This document shows positions 27,444-37,762 of a stretch of 53,392 nt of DNA, piece by piece. Positions within the stretch are counted from its first letter, which is position 1. Each line of letters starts with the position of its first letter. The notes under the pieces are model-generated. The model had not been told where the DNA came from, searched no databases, and was given only the letters and a program-made list of their open reading frames with translations. This DNA is from Pirellulales bacterium (GTDB taxonomy: Bacteria; Planctomycetota; Planctomycetia; Pirellulales; JAEUIK01): contig JAIESQ010000050.1 in the NCBI GenBank assembly GCA_019745975.1, forward strand, positions 1 through 53,392, given 5' to 3'. Made by a program: the position numbers and the translations under genes.

Positions 27444-27866
27444 ATGCAGCTCAACACGCAAACCGACTACGCCCTGCGCACCTTGATGTACCTGGCCGCC
27501 CGCCGCGGTCGCGCCACCATCGCCCAGGTTGCCGAGCTGTATGGCATCTCGATTCATCACGTGGCCAAGGTGGTCAATCAACTGGGGCGCCTGGGCTACA
27601 TCCACAACATTCGCGGCATCGGCGGCGGCATCGAGCTGGCTCGCCAGCCCGCCGAGATTCGCATCGGCGAGGTCATCGAGCATTTTGAAGGCAACCTGCA
27701 TTTGCTGGCTTGTGTCGACAGCCGGAACGTCTGCTTGATCGAATCGTTCTGCAAGCTGAAACGCGTGTTAGCCGAAGCCGAGCGCGTGCAACTGGAGTAT
27801 CTCAATAGCGTCACGCTCGCCGACGTCGCGCCGGGGTCGCGACAATTGGCCCGCGCCGGTTCCTGA
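27444..27866 (+). CDS. nsrR: Rrf2-family repressor, NsrR-type nitric oxide sensor
   Basis: A 140-residue Rrf2 protein with an N-terminal winged helix (QTDYALRTLMYLAARRG, VAELYGISIHHVAKVVNQL, and the wing IRGIGGGIEL). It keeps the [Fe-S] ligands of NsrR: Asp8 and three cysteines, Cys90, Cys97 and Cys103 (ACVDSRNVCLIESFCKLK), near the classical C-x5-C-x5-C spacing. NsrR loses repression when NO attacks its cluster. A matching operator lies just upstream. The stop codon falls inside a dispersed repeat (GGTTCCTGACACC). IscR or RirA is a less likely alternative because of the cysteine pattern and operator type. It likely also controls the haem-protein gene 98 bases downstream. Confidence 0.82.
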   Translation: MQLNTQTDYALRTLMYLAARRGRATIAQVAELYGISIHHVAKVVNQLGRLGYIHNIRGIGGGIELARQPAEIRIGEVIEHFEGNLHLLACVDSRNVCLIESFCKLKRVLAEAERVQLEYLNSVTLADVAPGSRQLARAGS

Positions 27867-27870
27867 CACC
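27858..27870. repeat. Single copy of the GGTTCCTGACACC repeat, supplying a stop codon
   Basis: The 13-mer is identical to the one at 37656-37668. Its TGA is the stop codon of the Rrf2 gene. Confidence 0.7.
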
Positions 27871-27963
27871 GTCGCCGCCGGCCAGCGACACGCATGCCGC
27901 TTCGAACAGTCACCGCACACCTGTCTAGTTCGCCCGCCACCATTTCCAAGAGAGGGAATCTTT

Positions 27964-28518
27964 ATGCAGCCCGTTTATCGCATCCTGGGTGTTGTTGCCG
28001 TGACCGCCTCGCTGGCCATGTTGGCAGCAGTTAGCCAATCGAACGAAAAGCCGGACGCTAAACCAAGTGCCGCTACTCGTTCCGACGACCCCGCCGTGGC
28101 CCGCGCCCGCAAGACCGTGCAGATGCTCGACGATATTTACAAAAATGCGGTGGTGCTGATTACCGACAAGTACGTCCACGATGAGGACGACTTTCCCGCT
28201 GGCAGCGCCGCCGTGGCGCTGTTTGAGGCGATCTCGAAGAAAGGCTGGCACCAGGTGCGGCTGATCGACGCCACGGGCCAGCCCTATGAAGAGAAGAATG
28301 TTGCCCGCGACGACTTCGAAAAGGCGGGCATCGCGCGGCTGAAGGCGGGGGACGCCATTTACGAGCAAGTGGTCGAAGCTGATGGCGGCCGTCAGTATCG
28401 CGCGGTCACGCCGATTCCCGTCGTGATGCAAAAGTGCGTGATGTGCCACGCGCACTACGCCAATGCCAAGAAGAACGAAACTGTCGGCGCGATCAGCTAT
28501 AGCGTGCCGGTCGAGTGA
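27964..28518 (+). CDS. Tll0287-like/DUF3365 c-type haem protein
   Basis: A 184-residue exported protein. An N-terminal hydrophobic segment (ILGVVAVTASLAMLAAVS) is followed by a domain of about 150 residues with the pattern of Tll0287-like haem sensors (KNAVVLITDKYVHDEDDFPAG, FEKAGIARLKAG, YRAVTPIPVV) and a single c-type haem site CVMCH at Cys158-Cys161-His162. Proteins of this type bind gas or redox ligands at the haem. With an NsrR-type regulator immediately upstream, a role in NO or redox sensing or detoxification outside the cytoplasm is plausible (inference). There is a strong ribosome binding site (GAGAGGG) before the ATG at 27964. Confidence 0.78.
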   Translation: MQPVYRILGVVAVTASLAMLAAVSQSNEKPDAKPSAATRSDDPAVARARKTVQMLDDIYKNAVVLITDKYVHDEDDFPAGSAAVALFEAISKKGWHQVRLIDATGQPYEEKNVARDDFEKAGIARLKAGDAIYEQVVEADGGRQYRAVTPIPVVMQKCVMCHAHYANAKKNETVGAISYSVPVE

Positions 28519-28571
28519 GTCGCGCTGCGGTCAGGCGGCGGCGCGTGCCGCCTGGCCGCTTGCAAAACTGC

Positions 28572-29951
28572 CTACTCGTATCGCAGCGCCTCGATCGGAT
28601 CGAGGTGCGAGGCCTTCCAGGCCGGGTACCAGCCGAAGACGAGCCCGACCGCGGCCGAGACGAAGAACGCGGCCGCGATTGCCGGCAGGCTTGGCTCGGT
28701 CGGCCAACCCAGCGTGTAACGTACGGCCAGCGAACCGCCGCGCCCCAGCGCGATCCCCATCGCGCCGCCGAGCAAACACAACACGATCGCCTCGACCAGG
28801 AACTGTTCGAGGATGTCGCGGGTGCGGGCGCCCACGGCCATCCGCAGCCCGATCTCGCGCGTCCGCTCGGTGACCGACACCAGCATGATGTTCATGATGC
28901 CCACCCCGCCGACGACGAGCGAGATGCAGGCCACACACAACAACAGCGACGACATGATCCTGCTCGTGGCCGACAGTGTGCGCGTAAGCTCGGCCATGTC
29001 GCGAATGTTGAAGTCTTCGGGCTCTCCTTCGCGAATGCGGTGCCGGTCGCGCAACAGCGTTGTGATCTGCTCGATCGCCTGCGGAATCTGCTCGGGCGAG
29101 ACGGCCTGGGCCTGAATCTGATCGACGTTGATGAACCGCACTGGCTGCGGCGTGTTCGCCTTCTGGCTGGCCGATGGCACCGGGTACAAGCTGGTTTGCG
29201 CGTTGGGATACAGCTTGTTGAGTGTGTTAACCTGCTGCGTCGGGTCGACCGTGACCGTCGCGCTTTGATTCGCCGTGGTCACCGTGGCGGCCGACACGCG
29301 AAACTTGATCGTGGTCCAGGGGGCGAGCACGACGTCGTCCTGGTCCATTCCCATCATGCTGGCCCCTTTGCGCTCCAGCACGCCGACGACGCGGAAGGGC
29401 ACGTTCTGAACGCGAATCTCCTTGCCGACTGGCGACTGGCCATCGAACAGCTCGCGGACTATCGTCTGCCCGACGACGCACACCTTGTTGCCGTTGCGGA
29501 CGTCGCGTTCGCTGAAGGGCTCCCCATCGGCCAGGTTCCATTCGCGCACCGTGAGGTACTCGGGCGTCGTGCCGTAGATATAAGGCGGTACCCAGTTGCG
29601 ATTGAGGTATACGACCTGCGTCCGCGCCCGCACCACCGGGGCCGCCCCCTTGACCGCCGGGCACTCAGCCAAAATTGCCTGGCAGTCGTCGGGCGTGAGC
29701 GTGAGGATCGTGCCGGACCCAAAGGTCACGCCGCCGCTGGCCGCGGTGCCCGACTGGATCAAGAGATTGTTCGAGCCCATGCTGGCGACCATCTTGCGGA
29801 TGCTGGCGGCCGAGCCCTGGCCGATCTCCATCATGGCGATCACAGCAGCCGCGCCGATCACGATGCCCAGCGTGGTGAGCGCCGAGCGCATCACGTTGCG
29901 CCGCAAAGCGGAAACAGACGTGCGCACGGTGCGGAAGAAGAAGCGCATCAT
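28572..29951 (-). CDS. MacB-type ABC transporter permease (FtsX-like)
   Basis: A 459-residue permease with an N-terminal membrane segment (ALTTLGIVIGAAAVIAMME), a large periplasmic MacB core domain and three C-terminal membrane segments (e.g. LLLCVACISLVVGGVGIMNI). The C-terminal RTREIGLRMAVGARTRDIL element is diagnostic of FtsX/MacB permeases. It lies 13 bases after the ATPase gene. Unlike E. coli MacB, the ATPase domain is on a separate gene. Such systems transmit mechanical work through a periplasmic adaptor to export lipoproteins, peptides or macrolides; the substrate here is unknown. The start MMRFFFRTVR is at 29951. Confidence 0.9.
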   Translation of the reverse strand: MMRFFFRTVRTSVSALRRNVMRSALTTLGIVIGAAAVIAMMEIGQGSAASIRKMVASMGSNNLLIQSGTAASGGVTFGSGTILTLTPDDCQAILAECPAVKGAAPVVRARTQVVYLNRNWVPPYIYGTTPEYLTVREWNLADGEPFSERDVRNGNKVCVVGQTIVRELFDGQSPVGKEIRVQNVPFRVVGVLERKGASMMGMDQDDVVLAPWTTIKFRVSAATVTTANQSATVTVDPTQQVNTLNKLYPNAQTSLYPVPSASQKANTPQPVRFINVDQIQAQAVSPEQIPQAIEQITTLLRDRHRIREGEPEDFNIRDMAELTRTLSATSRIMSSLLLCVACISLVVGGVGIMNIMLVSVTERTREIGLRMAVGARTRDILEQFLVEAIVLCLLGGAMGIALGRGGSLAVRYTLGWPTEPSLPAIAAAFFVSAAVGLVFGWYPAWKASHLDPIEALRYE

Positions 29952-29964
29952 GGTCGCAAGGCTA

Positions 29965-30684
<720 letters not shown>

Positions 30685-30732
30685 GGGGCAACGCGACGGG
30701 AGGTCGATCTGAACGGAACTGTTCGGGCCGAG

Positions 30733-32046
30733 CTAGCCGGGGGGCCGTTTGCTGGCGCGAAACTGAGGAGCGAATGGGCTGGCGGCCTCGGCCGGGGTAT
30801 CGGCGACTTCCTCGCCGACAACCACTGCCGCGCCGACTTCGAGTTCGCCGCCGACGATCTCCGTATGTGTGGCGCTCGACATACCGAGGTCCAGCCCCAC
30901 GGGACGCACGAACTGGCCGGCGAGCACCCAAGCGGTGCCGCGGTTTCGCTGCTGTTTTGCCCTGGGGCGGGCTGCATCGCCAGCGACGTCCGGTGCGGCA
31001 GCGCCGGCCTGCGCGGTGTCGGCGGTACTCGAGCGAAACGCCGGATCGATCTGTTCGGTCCGCGGTTGCCAGCGCAACGCGGCGTTGGGTACGAGCGGCA
31101 CTTGCTCGCGCCGGCCGACCTCGAATTGCAGGTTGGCCGTCAGGTACGGCAGCAGCTTGCCGGCCGCGTTGTCGGTGCTCACCACGACGGTGTACGTTAC
31201 CACGTTTTGCGTCATCGTGGCGTTCAAGCGCGTCTGGGCGACGTGCCCCTCGAACACCTCGTCGGGTTGCGCATCGACGCTGAAGGTCACCCGCTGGCTC
31301 GGAAAAATCTGTCCGACATCGGCCTCATTGACGGCCGCCCACACTTGCAGACGCTTGAGGTCTTTGGCGATCAGAAACAAGCTGGGCGCGTTGAGGTTGG
31401 CGACCACGGTCTGGCCGACATTCACCCGGCGATCGATGATCACCCCTTTGACCGGGGAACGGATCGTAGTGTAACCGAGATTCACTTCGGCCTGGTTCAG
31501 GGTAGCTTGGGCTTCGGCTACGACTGCCTCGCCGACCGCCAGAGCCGCCTTGGCCGCTTCATAATCGGCCTGGGCCGTGTCGAGAAGCGTGTCGGAAATT
31601 GCCGAGCGGTCGCGCGTCGCCAGGGTTTGCGAGCGATGCCATTCGCGCTCCTTCTGGTGCAGCCGGGCGCGAAGCTGCAACAAGTCGGCCTTGGCCTTGG
31701 CCAAGGTGGCGGTCGCCTGGTCGACATGCGTGCGGTAGATCGCGTCGTCAATCTGGGCCAGCACCGTCTGCTCTTCGACAGCGGAGCCGTAATCGATCGT
31801 CTTCGAGGAATCGCTCGGGTCGGCCCCCAGGTTCTTGATCTTGCCGGCTACCTGGGCGCCAACGTCAACCACTTCCTCGGGTTCGATTGTGCCAGTGGCC
31901 GTAATCGTCGCCTGCAGATCGCCGCGCGTGATTTCGTCAACACGGTACCGAATCGGCTGTTGGCGGGTGTGCCACCAATACCAGCCGCCGGCCGCCGAGC
32001 CGCCAATGATCGCCAGCACCAACAACGTGCGAAGGATTTGCTTCAT
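30733..32046 (-). CDS. MacA/HlyD-family periplasmic adaptor (membrane fusion protein)
   Basis: A 437-residue adaptor. An N-terminal membrane anchor (LRTLLVLAIIGGSAAGGWYWW) is followed by the lipoyl/beta-barrel pattern of MacA (GDLQATITATGTIEPEEVVDVGAQVAGKI), a coiled-coil hairpin (LAKAKADLLQLRARLHQKER), and YTTIRSPVKGVIIDRRVNVG with VNEADVGQIFPSQRVTF. It would link the permease downstream to an outer membrane exit. The tail of about 90 residues is Ala-rich and less conserved. First gene of the export unit; start is the ATG at 32046. No TolC homologue is in the window. Confidence 0.9.
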   Translation of the reverse strand: MKQILRTLLVLAIIGGSAAGGWYWWHTRQQPIRYRVDEITRGDLQATITATGTIEPEEVVDVGAQVAGKIKNLGADPSDSSKTIDYGSAVEEQTVLAQIDDAIYRTHVDQATATLAKAKADLLQLRARLHQKEREWHRSQTLATRDRSAISDTLLDTAQADYEAAKAALAVGEAVVAEAQATLNQAEVNLGYTTIRSPVKGVIIDRRVNVGQTVVANLNAPSLFLIAKDLKRLQVWAAVNEADVGQIFPSQRVTFSVDAQPDEVFEGHVAQTRLNATMTQNVVTYTVVVSTDNAAGKLLPYLTANLQFEVGRREQVPLVPNAALRWQPRTEQIDPAFRSSTADTAQAGAAAPDVAGDAARPRAKQQRNRGTAWVLAGQFVRPVGLDLGMSSATHTEIVGGELEVGAAVVVGEEVADTPAEAASPFAPQFRASKRPPG

Positions 32047-32496
32047 GATTCAAGTAGCCAAGGCGAGCCATGGACCCGACTTACCGCCACGCTGGACCTG
32101 CGCGGGTGCGCCAATCGCCAGCTAAGTTCATTGCCCTATGGACCGCCGAACGGGACTAGCCACTGGGCCACATTCGAACGTCACCAGCTCATTCCCTCAA
32201 ACCGATCGCGCATCGACGAGTTCCGTGCGCCCTTTTCAAGCTATCATGGCCCTCTCGAGGGGCAAAGCCGCGCCGTCGCTGCCGCTGGGCGCGCTCAGGT
32301 GGTCGAGCGTCCAACGATTTGCACTGCGAAGGAGGTGCGCCACATCGTGACGAGGAATTTGTCTGGATGATGTAGCTTGCTTCATCGGGTTCAGAGAAAA
32401 AAAGGGACGATAAACTGCCAACTTCCTGTAGGATGCGGATGGGCCGGGAACCTAGAATAACTGTTCCCAGGGACCAGGCGGGCTGAACGGAGCTGC
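32047..32496. other. Divergent intergenic region, no gene recognised
   Basis: 450 bases between the adaptor gene and the next plus-strand gene. Short frames have no domain, ribosome binding site or bias. It should hold the promoters of both genes, but I could not place them reliably. Confidence 0.5.
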
Positions 32497-33294
32497 ATGC
32501 TGATGCCGGATATTCGCGCCTTCGTCGCCGGCTTGGTTTCGTTGTTCGCGGGAGTAATCGCCATGGCCGCGCCGGCCAACGCCCAGCCGCCACGTGCGCT
32601 GGGGCCCGCCGAACTGGAAGCGATCGCCGCGCCGTATCGTCAGCCCGAAGTGTTTCAAAAGCTCTGTGAGACCGTTAAGGCCCGCAGCATCGAAGTGGGG
32701 GATCGCCACAAGCGATACTCGCACACCGAAACGACCACCAGCGTCGAAACCGACGGCAAAGGTCAGCAAACCAAGAAGGAAGAAGTTGTCGAGCGAGTGC
32801 GTTTCGGCGGCCAACAGGAATATCGAACGGTCCTGCGCAAGTTCGTCAACGGTGTCGATCAATCCCCCGCCACACCTAGGGAAGTCATCCCGCCCAGGAC
32901 CACACTGATTTATCCGTTCACGCGTGAAGCGCCCGAGGGCGCCTATCGCTACACGTTCGACGGGTGCCAGCTTGTCGATGGGCAGCCGCGACTGGTGATT
33001 CGCTTTGAGCCGAACGCGCCGGCCGACGAGAAGTTTCGTGGCGTGCTGCTGGTCGACCCGCAAACCTTCGAGCCCATGGTCTTCGACGCACAGTGGGCCA
33101 AACCGGCGAAGTTCGTCAATCAGATGACGATGCGGCTGGAGTGGGGGCCCGCCAACAACGGTCACACACAAACCTCGCGCAGCCTGGTAACGGGTTCGGG
33201 GGGCTTCGCGTTCGTGCAGCGCAGCTTTCGCATCGAAACGCGCGTCGGCGATTATCGCGAGCCGAACGGCCAGACGCAGGCGTCGGTAAAGTAA
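32497..33294 (+). CDS. Secreted protein of unknown function
   Basis: A 265-residue protein with a signal peptide (FVAGLVSLFAGVIAMAAPANA, cleavage near NA-QPP). The mature part has alternating beta-strand-like segments (SHTETTTSVETDGKGQQTKK, YRYTFDGCQLVDGQPRLVIR, GVLLVDPQTFEPMVFDAQWA), which suggests a beta-rich, LolA- or outer-membrane-lipoprotein-sorting-like fold; this is a guess. The start is ATG 32497, with an in-frame ATG at 32503. It is convergent with the next gene, 42 bases apart. I do not recognise a named family. Confidence 0.65.
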   Translation: MLMPDIRAFVAGLVSLFAGVIAMAAPANAQPPRALGPAELEAIAAPYRQPEVFQKLCETVKARSIEVGDRHKRYSHTETTTSVETDGKGQQTKKEEVVERVRFGGQQEYRTVLRKFVNGVDQSPATPREVIPPRTTLIYPFTREAPEGAYRYTFDGCQLVDGQPRLVIRFEPNAPADEKFRGVLLVDPQTFEPMVFDAQWAKPAKFVNQMTMRLEWGPANNGHTQTSRSLVTGSGGFAFVQRSFRIETRVGDYREPNGQTQASVK

Positions 33295-33336
33295 AGCAGC
33301 GCGGTCTTCGACACCCTCTGCCCCGTACCGGACGCG

Positions 33337-35256
33337 TCACGGCGGCGTCCTCTCTTGCCCGCTAAGCCGCGCCAGTTCACGCTGCGCGGAGTCTTGCCGC
33401 GGATTGATTTCCAGGGCGCGCTTCAGGTAGCGGATCGCTTCGTCTTTGCGCCCCTGAAAGGCCCGCACGCGCCCGAGGTTTTCCCAGGCGGTCGCGTTCT
33501 GCGGCTGGGCTTCGAGCAGCAACTGTAACTGAACCGCGCCGTCGTCGACGCGGCCGACCGCGACCAGCGCTTGAGCATATGGCTCATGCACCTTCGCGTA
33601 GCCGGGACGCAGCTCGAGCGCCCGCTCAAAACTCTTGATCGCCGGCAGCGGGCGGCCCAGCGCCATCTCGGCGCGACCGACGTTGAGATAGCTCGATGCG
33701 TTGTGGGGATCGGCTTCCACGGCGCGGCGATAAGACGCGAGTGCGGCGCTCCATTCCTCATCGCGCGAGTGAATGTTCCCCAGTCCATTCAAGGCAACGC
33801 TGCTGCGCGGATTGACGGCCACCGCGTGTGCGAACAATGCGCGGTCCGAACGCCAGTGCCGCGTTTGCGCGGCGCTCACTAGTGCGGACACCACGAGAAT
33901 TACGACAATCGTCACTAGGGCCGCACGACGACGCGCCTTGGCCGCCAGAACCGTCAGGGCGATCGCGGGACCCACCATTGCCAGGTAGGCGTAGCGGTCG
34001 GCAACGGTGGAAAACCGCTGAAACGCAAACGGAACCAGCCCCAGCACTGGCAACAGCAGCACGATCGACAATAAACCGGCAAGCCGCCACCAGCGCAGCC
34101 GCGGCCAGGCGACGACGCCGGCCAGCCCGACCGGCAACAACCACGTCACCCACGCCCAATTGCTGGCCAAAAGCCAGGCGGGGCTGCGGCCGTAGTCGGG
34201 CGCCAGATCGAGCGGCACGGTGAGCTTGAACAAGTAAAACGCCAGCGCATCGGCGGCCACGATTGGGCGTTGCCACCAAGCGGTCGGCTCGACGAGCGAC
34301 TCGGCAGCCTGGGCTTCGCGCGTGAGGATCGCGAAACCCAGCGCTATGGCGAGCCACGGCAACAGGAACATTGCGAAGGCGACTCGACTGAGGTTTGAAA
34401 CAGGATCAACCCGTGTGCCACTGCTTGCTGGCGTCACAGCGCACGCCTTGACCTGATCAGTCTGACCGCCAGCAAGTAGTGCTGAATCGGCGCACTGCTT
34501 GTCGGCTGACGCGGTTGTACCAAGGTCGGCGCGATCGCCGCCGTCAAGCAGTGGCACACTCGCGGCAACTCGTTGCGTTCGTCCTGGCCAGGTGGCCACG
34601 AGCCACGCCGCCAGCGGCAACGTCGCGGCCGCCGGCTTGGCCAAGAGCGCCAGCGCGAACAGCGCGGCCGCGGCGAGATACAGCAAAACGAGAGACAACT
34701 TAGCGGGCAGATCGCCCGGCGGCGACCGACGCTCCCCACATCTGGCGACCAAGCGATCGAACACCAAGAGCGCCGAAAAACTGAACAGCCCGCACAGCAG
34801 CCCCTTGGTTTCCGTCACCCAGCAGGCCGACTCGACCTGCAGCGGATGCAGCGCGAACAACAGCGCGCCGGCCGCCGGCGCCCAGCGGGTGCCGGTTAAC
34901 CGCACAAGCAGCAACCAGACCAGCCAGGCGTTGGCCGCGTGCAAGAGCACGTTGCCGGCGTGGAACACGCGCGCATCGAGCGGATGCGGCTGGTCGACCG
35001 TTGCCGGCAGTCCAGCCAGCGCGGCCTCGCCGCTCCACCAGGTATACGTGGCCGGCACGTACAGCCCCGCGTAAGGGCGCGTCCACAACACCAGCAACCC
35101 GCCCAGCGACGGCGGGTTAATCAGGCGGTTCTCGCTGATATTGAGATGATCGTCCCAGTCCAACAGCGGAAAGCTGATGCTCCAGGCAAACACGAGGAGC
35201 GTCGCCCCGATCACCAACGCGCCCGGCAGCCAGCGCGAAGCAGCAATCCGTGTCAT
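33337..35256 (-). CDS. Multi-spanning membrane protein with C-terminal TPRs (TMTC/O-mannosyltransferase-like)
   Basis: A 639-residue protein with about 9-10 membrane segments, an early acidic pair DWDD in LLDWDDHLNI (catalytic-type Asp in GT-C enzymes) and a C-terminal array of about four TPRs (SVALNGLGNIHSRDEEWSAA to RYLKRALEINPRQ). This matches planctomycetal TMTC-like proteins related to protein O-mannosyltransferases. It carries an extra 147 bases at 34413-34559, an exact 49-codon in-frame insertion bounded by inverted repeats, in an extra-membrane loop (ADLGTTASADKQCADSAL). The start is ATG 35256. The peptidase gene ends 28 bases upstream, so the two may be co-transcribed. The insertion could be tolerated, or the gene may be inactive. 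Confidence 0.78.
   Translation of the reverse strand: MTRIAASRWLPGALVIGATLLVFAWSISFPLLDWDDHLNISENRLINPPSLGGLLVLWTRPYAGLYVPATYTWWSGEAALAGLPATVDQPHPLDARVFHAGNVLLHAANAWLVWLLLVRLTGTRWAPAAGALLFALHPLQVESACWVTETKGLLCGLFSFSALLVFDRLVARCGERRSPPGDLPAKLSLVLLYLAAAALFALALLAKPAAATLPLAAWLVATWPGRTQRVAASVPLLDGGDRADLGTTASADKQCADSALLAGGQTDQVKACAVTPASSGTRVDPVSNLSRVAFAMFLLPWLAIALGFAILTREAQAAESLVEPTAWWQRPIVAADALAFYLFKLTVPLDLAPDYGRSPAWLLASNWAWVTWLLPVGLAGVVAWPRLRWWRLAGLLSIVLLLPVLGLVPFAFQRFSTVADRYAYLAMVGPAIALTVLAAKARRRAALVTIVVILVVSALVSAAQTRHWRSDRALFAHAVAVNPRSSVALNGLGNIHSRDEEWSAALASYRRAVEADPHNASSYLNVGRAEMALGRPLPAIKSFERALELRPGYAKVHEPYAQALVAVGRVDDGAVQLQLLLEAQPQNATAWENLGRVRAFQGRKDEAIRYLKRALEINPRQDSAQRELARLSGQERTPP
34413..34559. 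repeat. In-frame repeat insertion with 15 bp perfect inverted ends
   Basis: GTGTGCCACTGCTTG (34413-34427) and CAAGCAGTGGCACAC (34545-34559) are perfect inverted repeats enclosing a 147-base segment, 49 codons, inside the TMTC-like gene. Interior hairpins (GCTGGCG ... CGCCAGC) are also present. Confidence 0.85.
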
Positions 35257-35284
35257 AATGTTCGACCGAATACGCGAACTCCGG

Positions 35285-37513
<2,229 letters not shown>

Positions 37514-37598
37514 TATCCAATCGCGTGAATTGGAGAAAAAAGCCCAGGGGACGCAGCCCCTGGGCGTAGTTTATAGCCGATTCGCGGCGACTGCTCAC

Positions 37599-37747
37599 GG
37601 TGTCTGGAACCGCTGCAGGCGAAAGCGATCCATTGCGCAAGTCGCGGTTCGCAGTGGTTCCTGACACCCTCGGGCCCAAGGTGTCAGGAACCAACTCGGC
37701 ACGTGCATCCGTTACGCAGACCCACGCTCTCGTCGGTTCCAGACACC
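37599..37747. repeat. Two tandem GGTGTC(A/T)GGAACC inverted pairs
   Basis: Four 13-mers: GGTGTCTGGAACC (37599-37611), GGTTCCTGACACC (37656-37668), GGTGTCAGGAACC (37680-37692) and GGTTCCAGACACC (37735-37747). The first and second pair, and the third and fourth pair, each enclosing about 42-44 unrelated bases. The second and third also pair perfectly around a CTCGGGCCCAA spacer. Intergenic between the peptidase and the pseudopilin. Confidence 0.88.
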
Positions 37748-37762
37748 CTGAGTGCTCCGATC

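Noticed and set aside
34413-34559. Insertion as a small IS element
   Set aside because: Too short for a transposase and no clear target-site duplication; the REP-like interpretation fits better.
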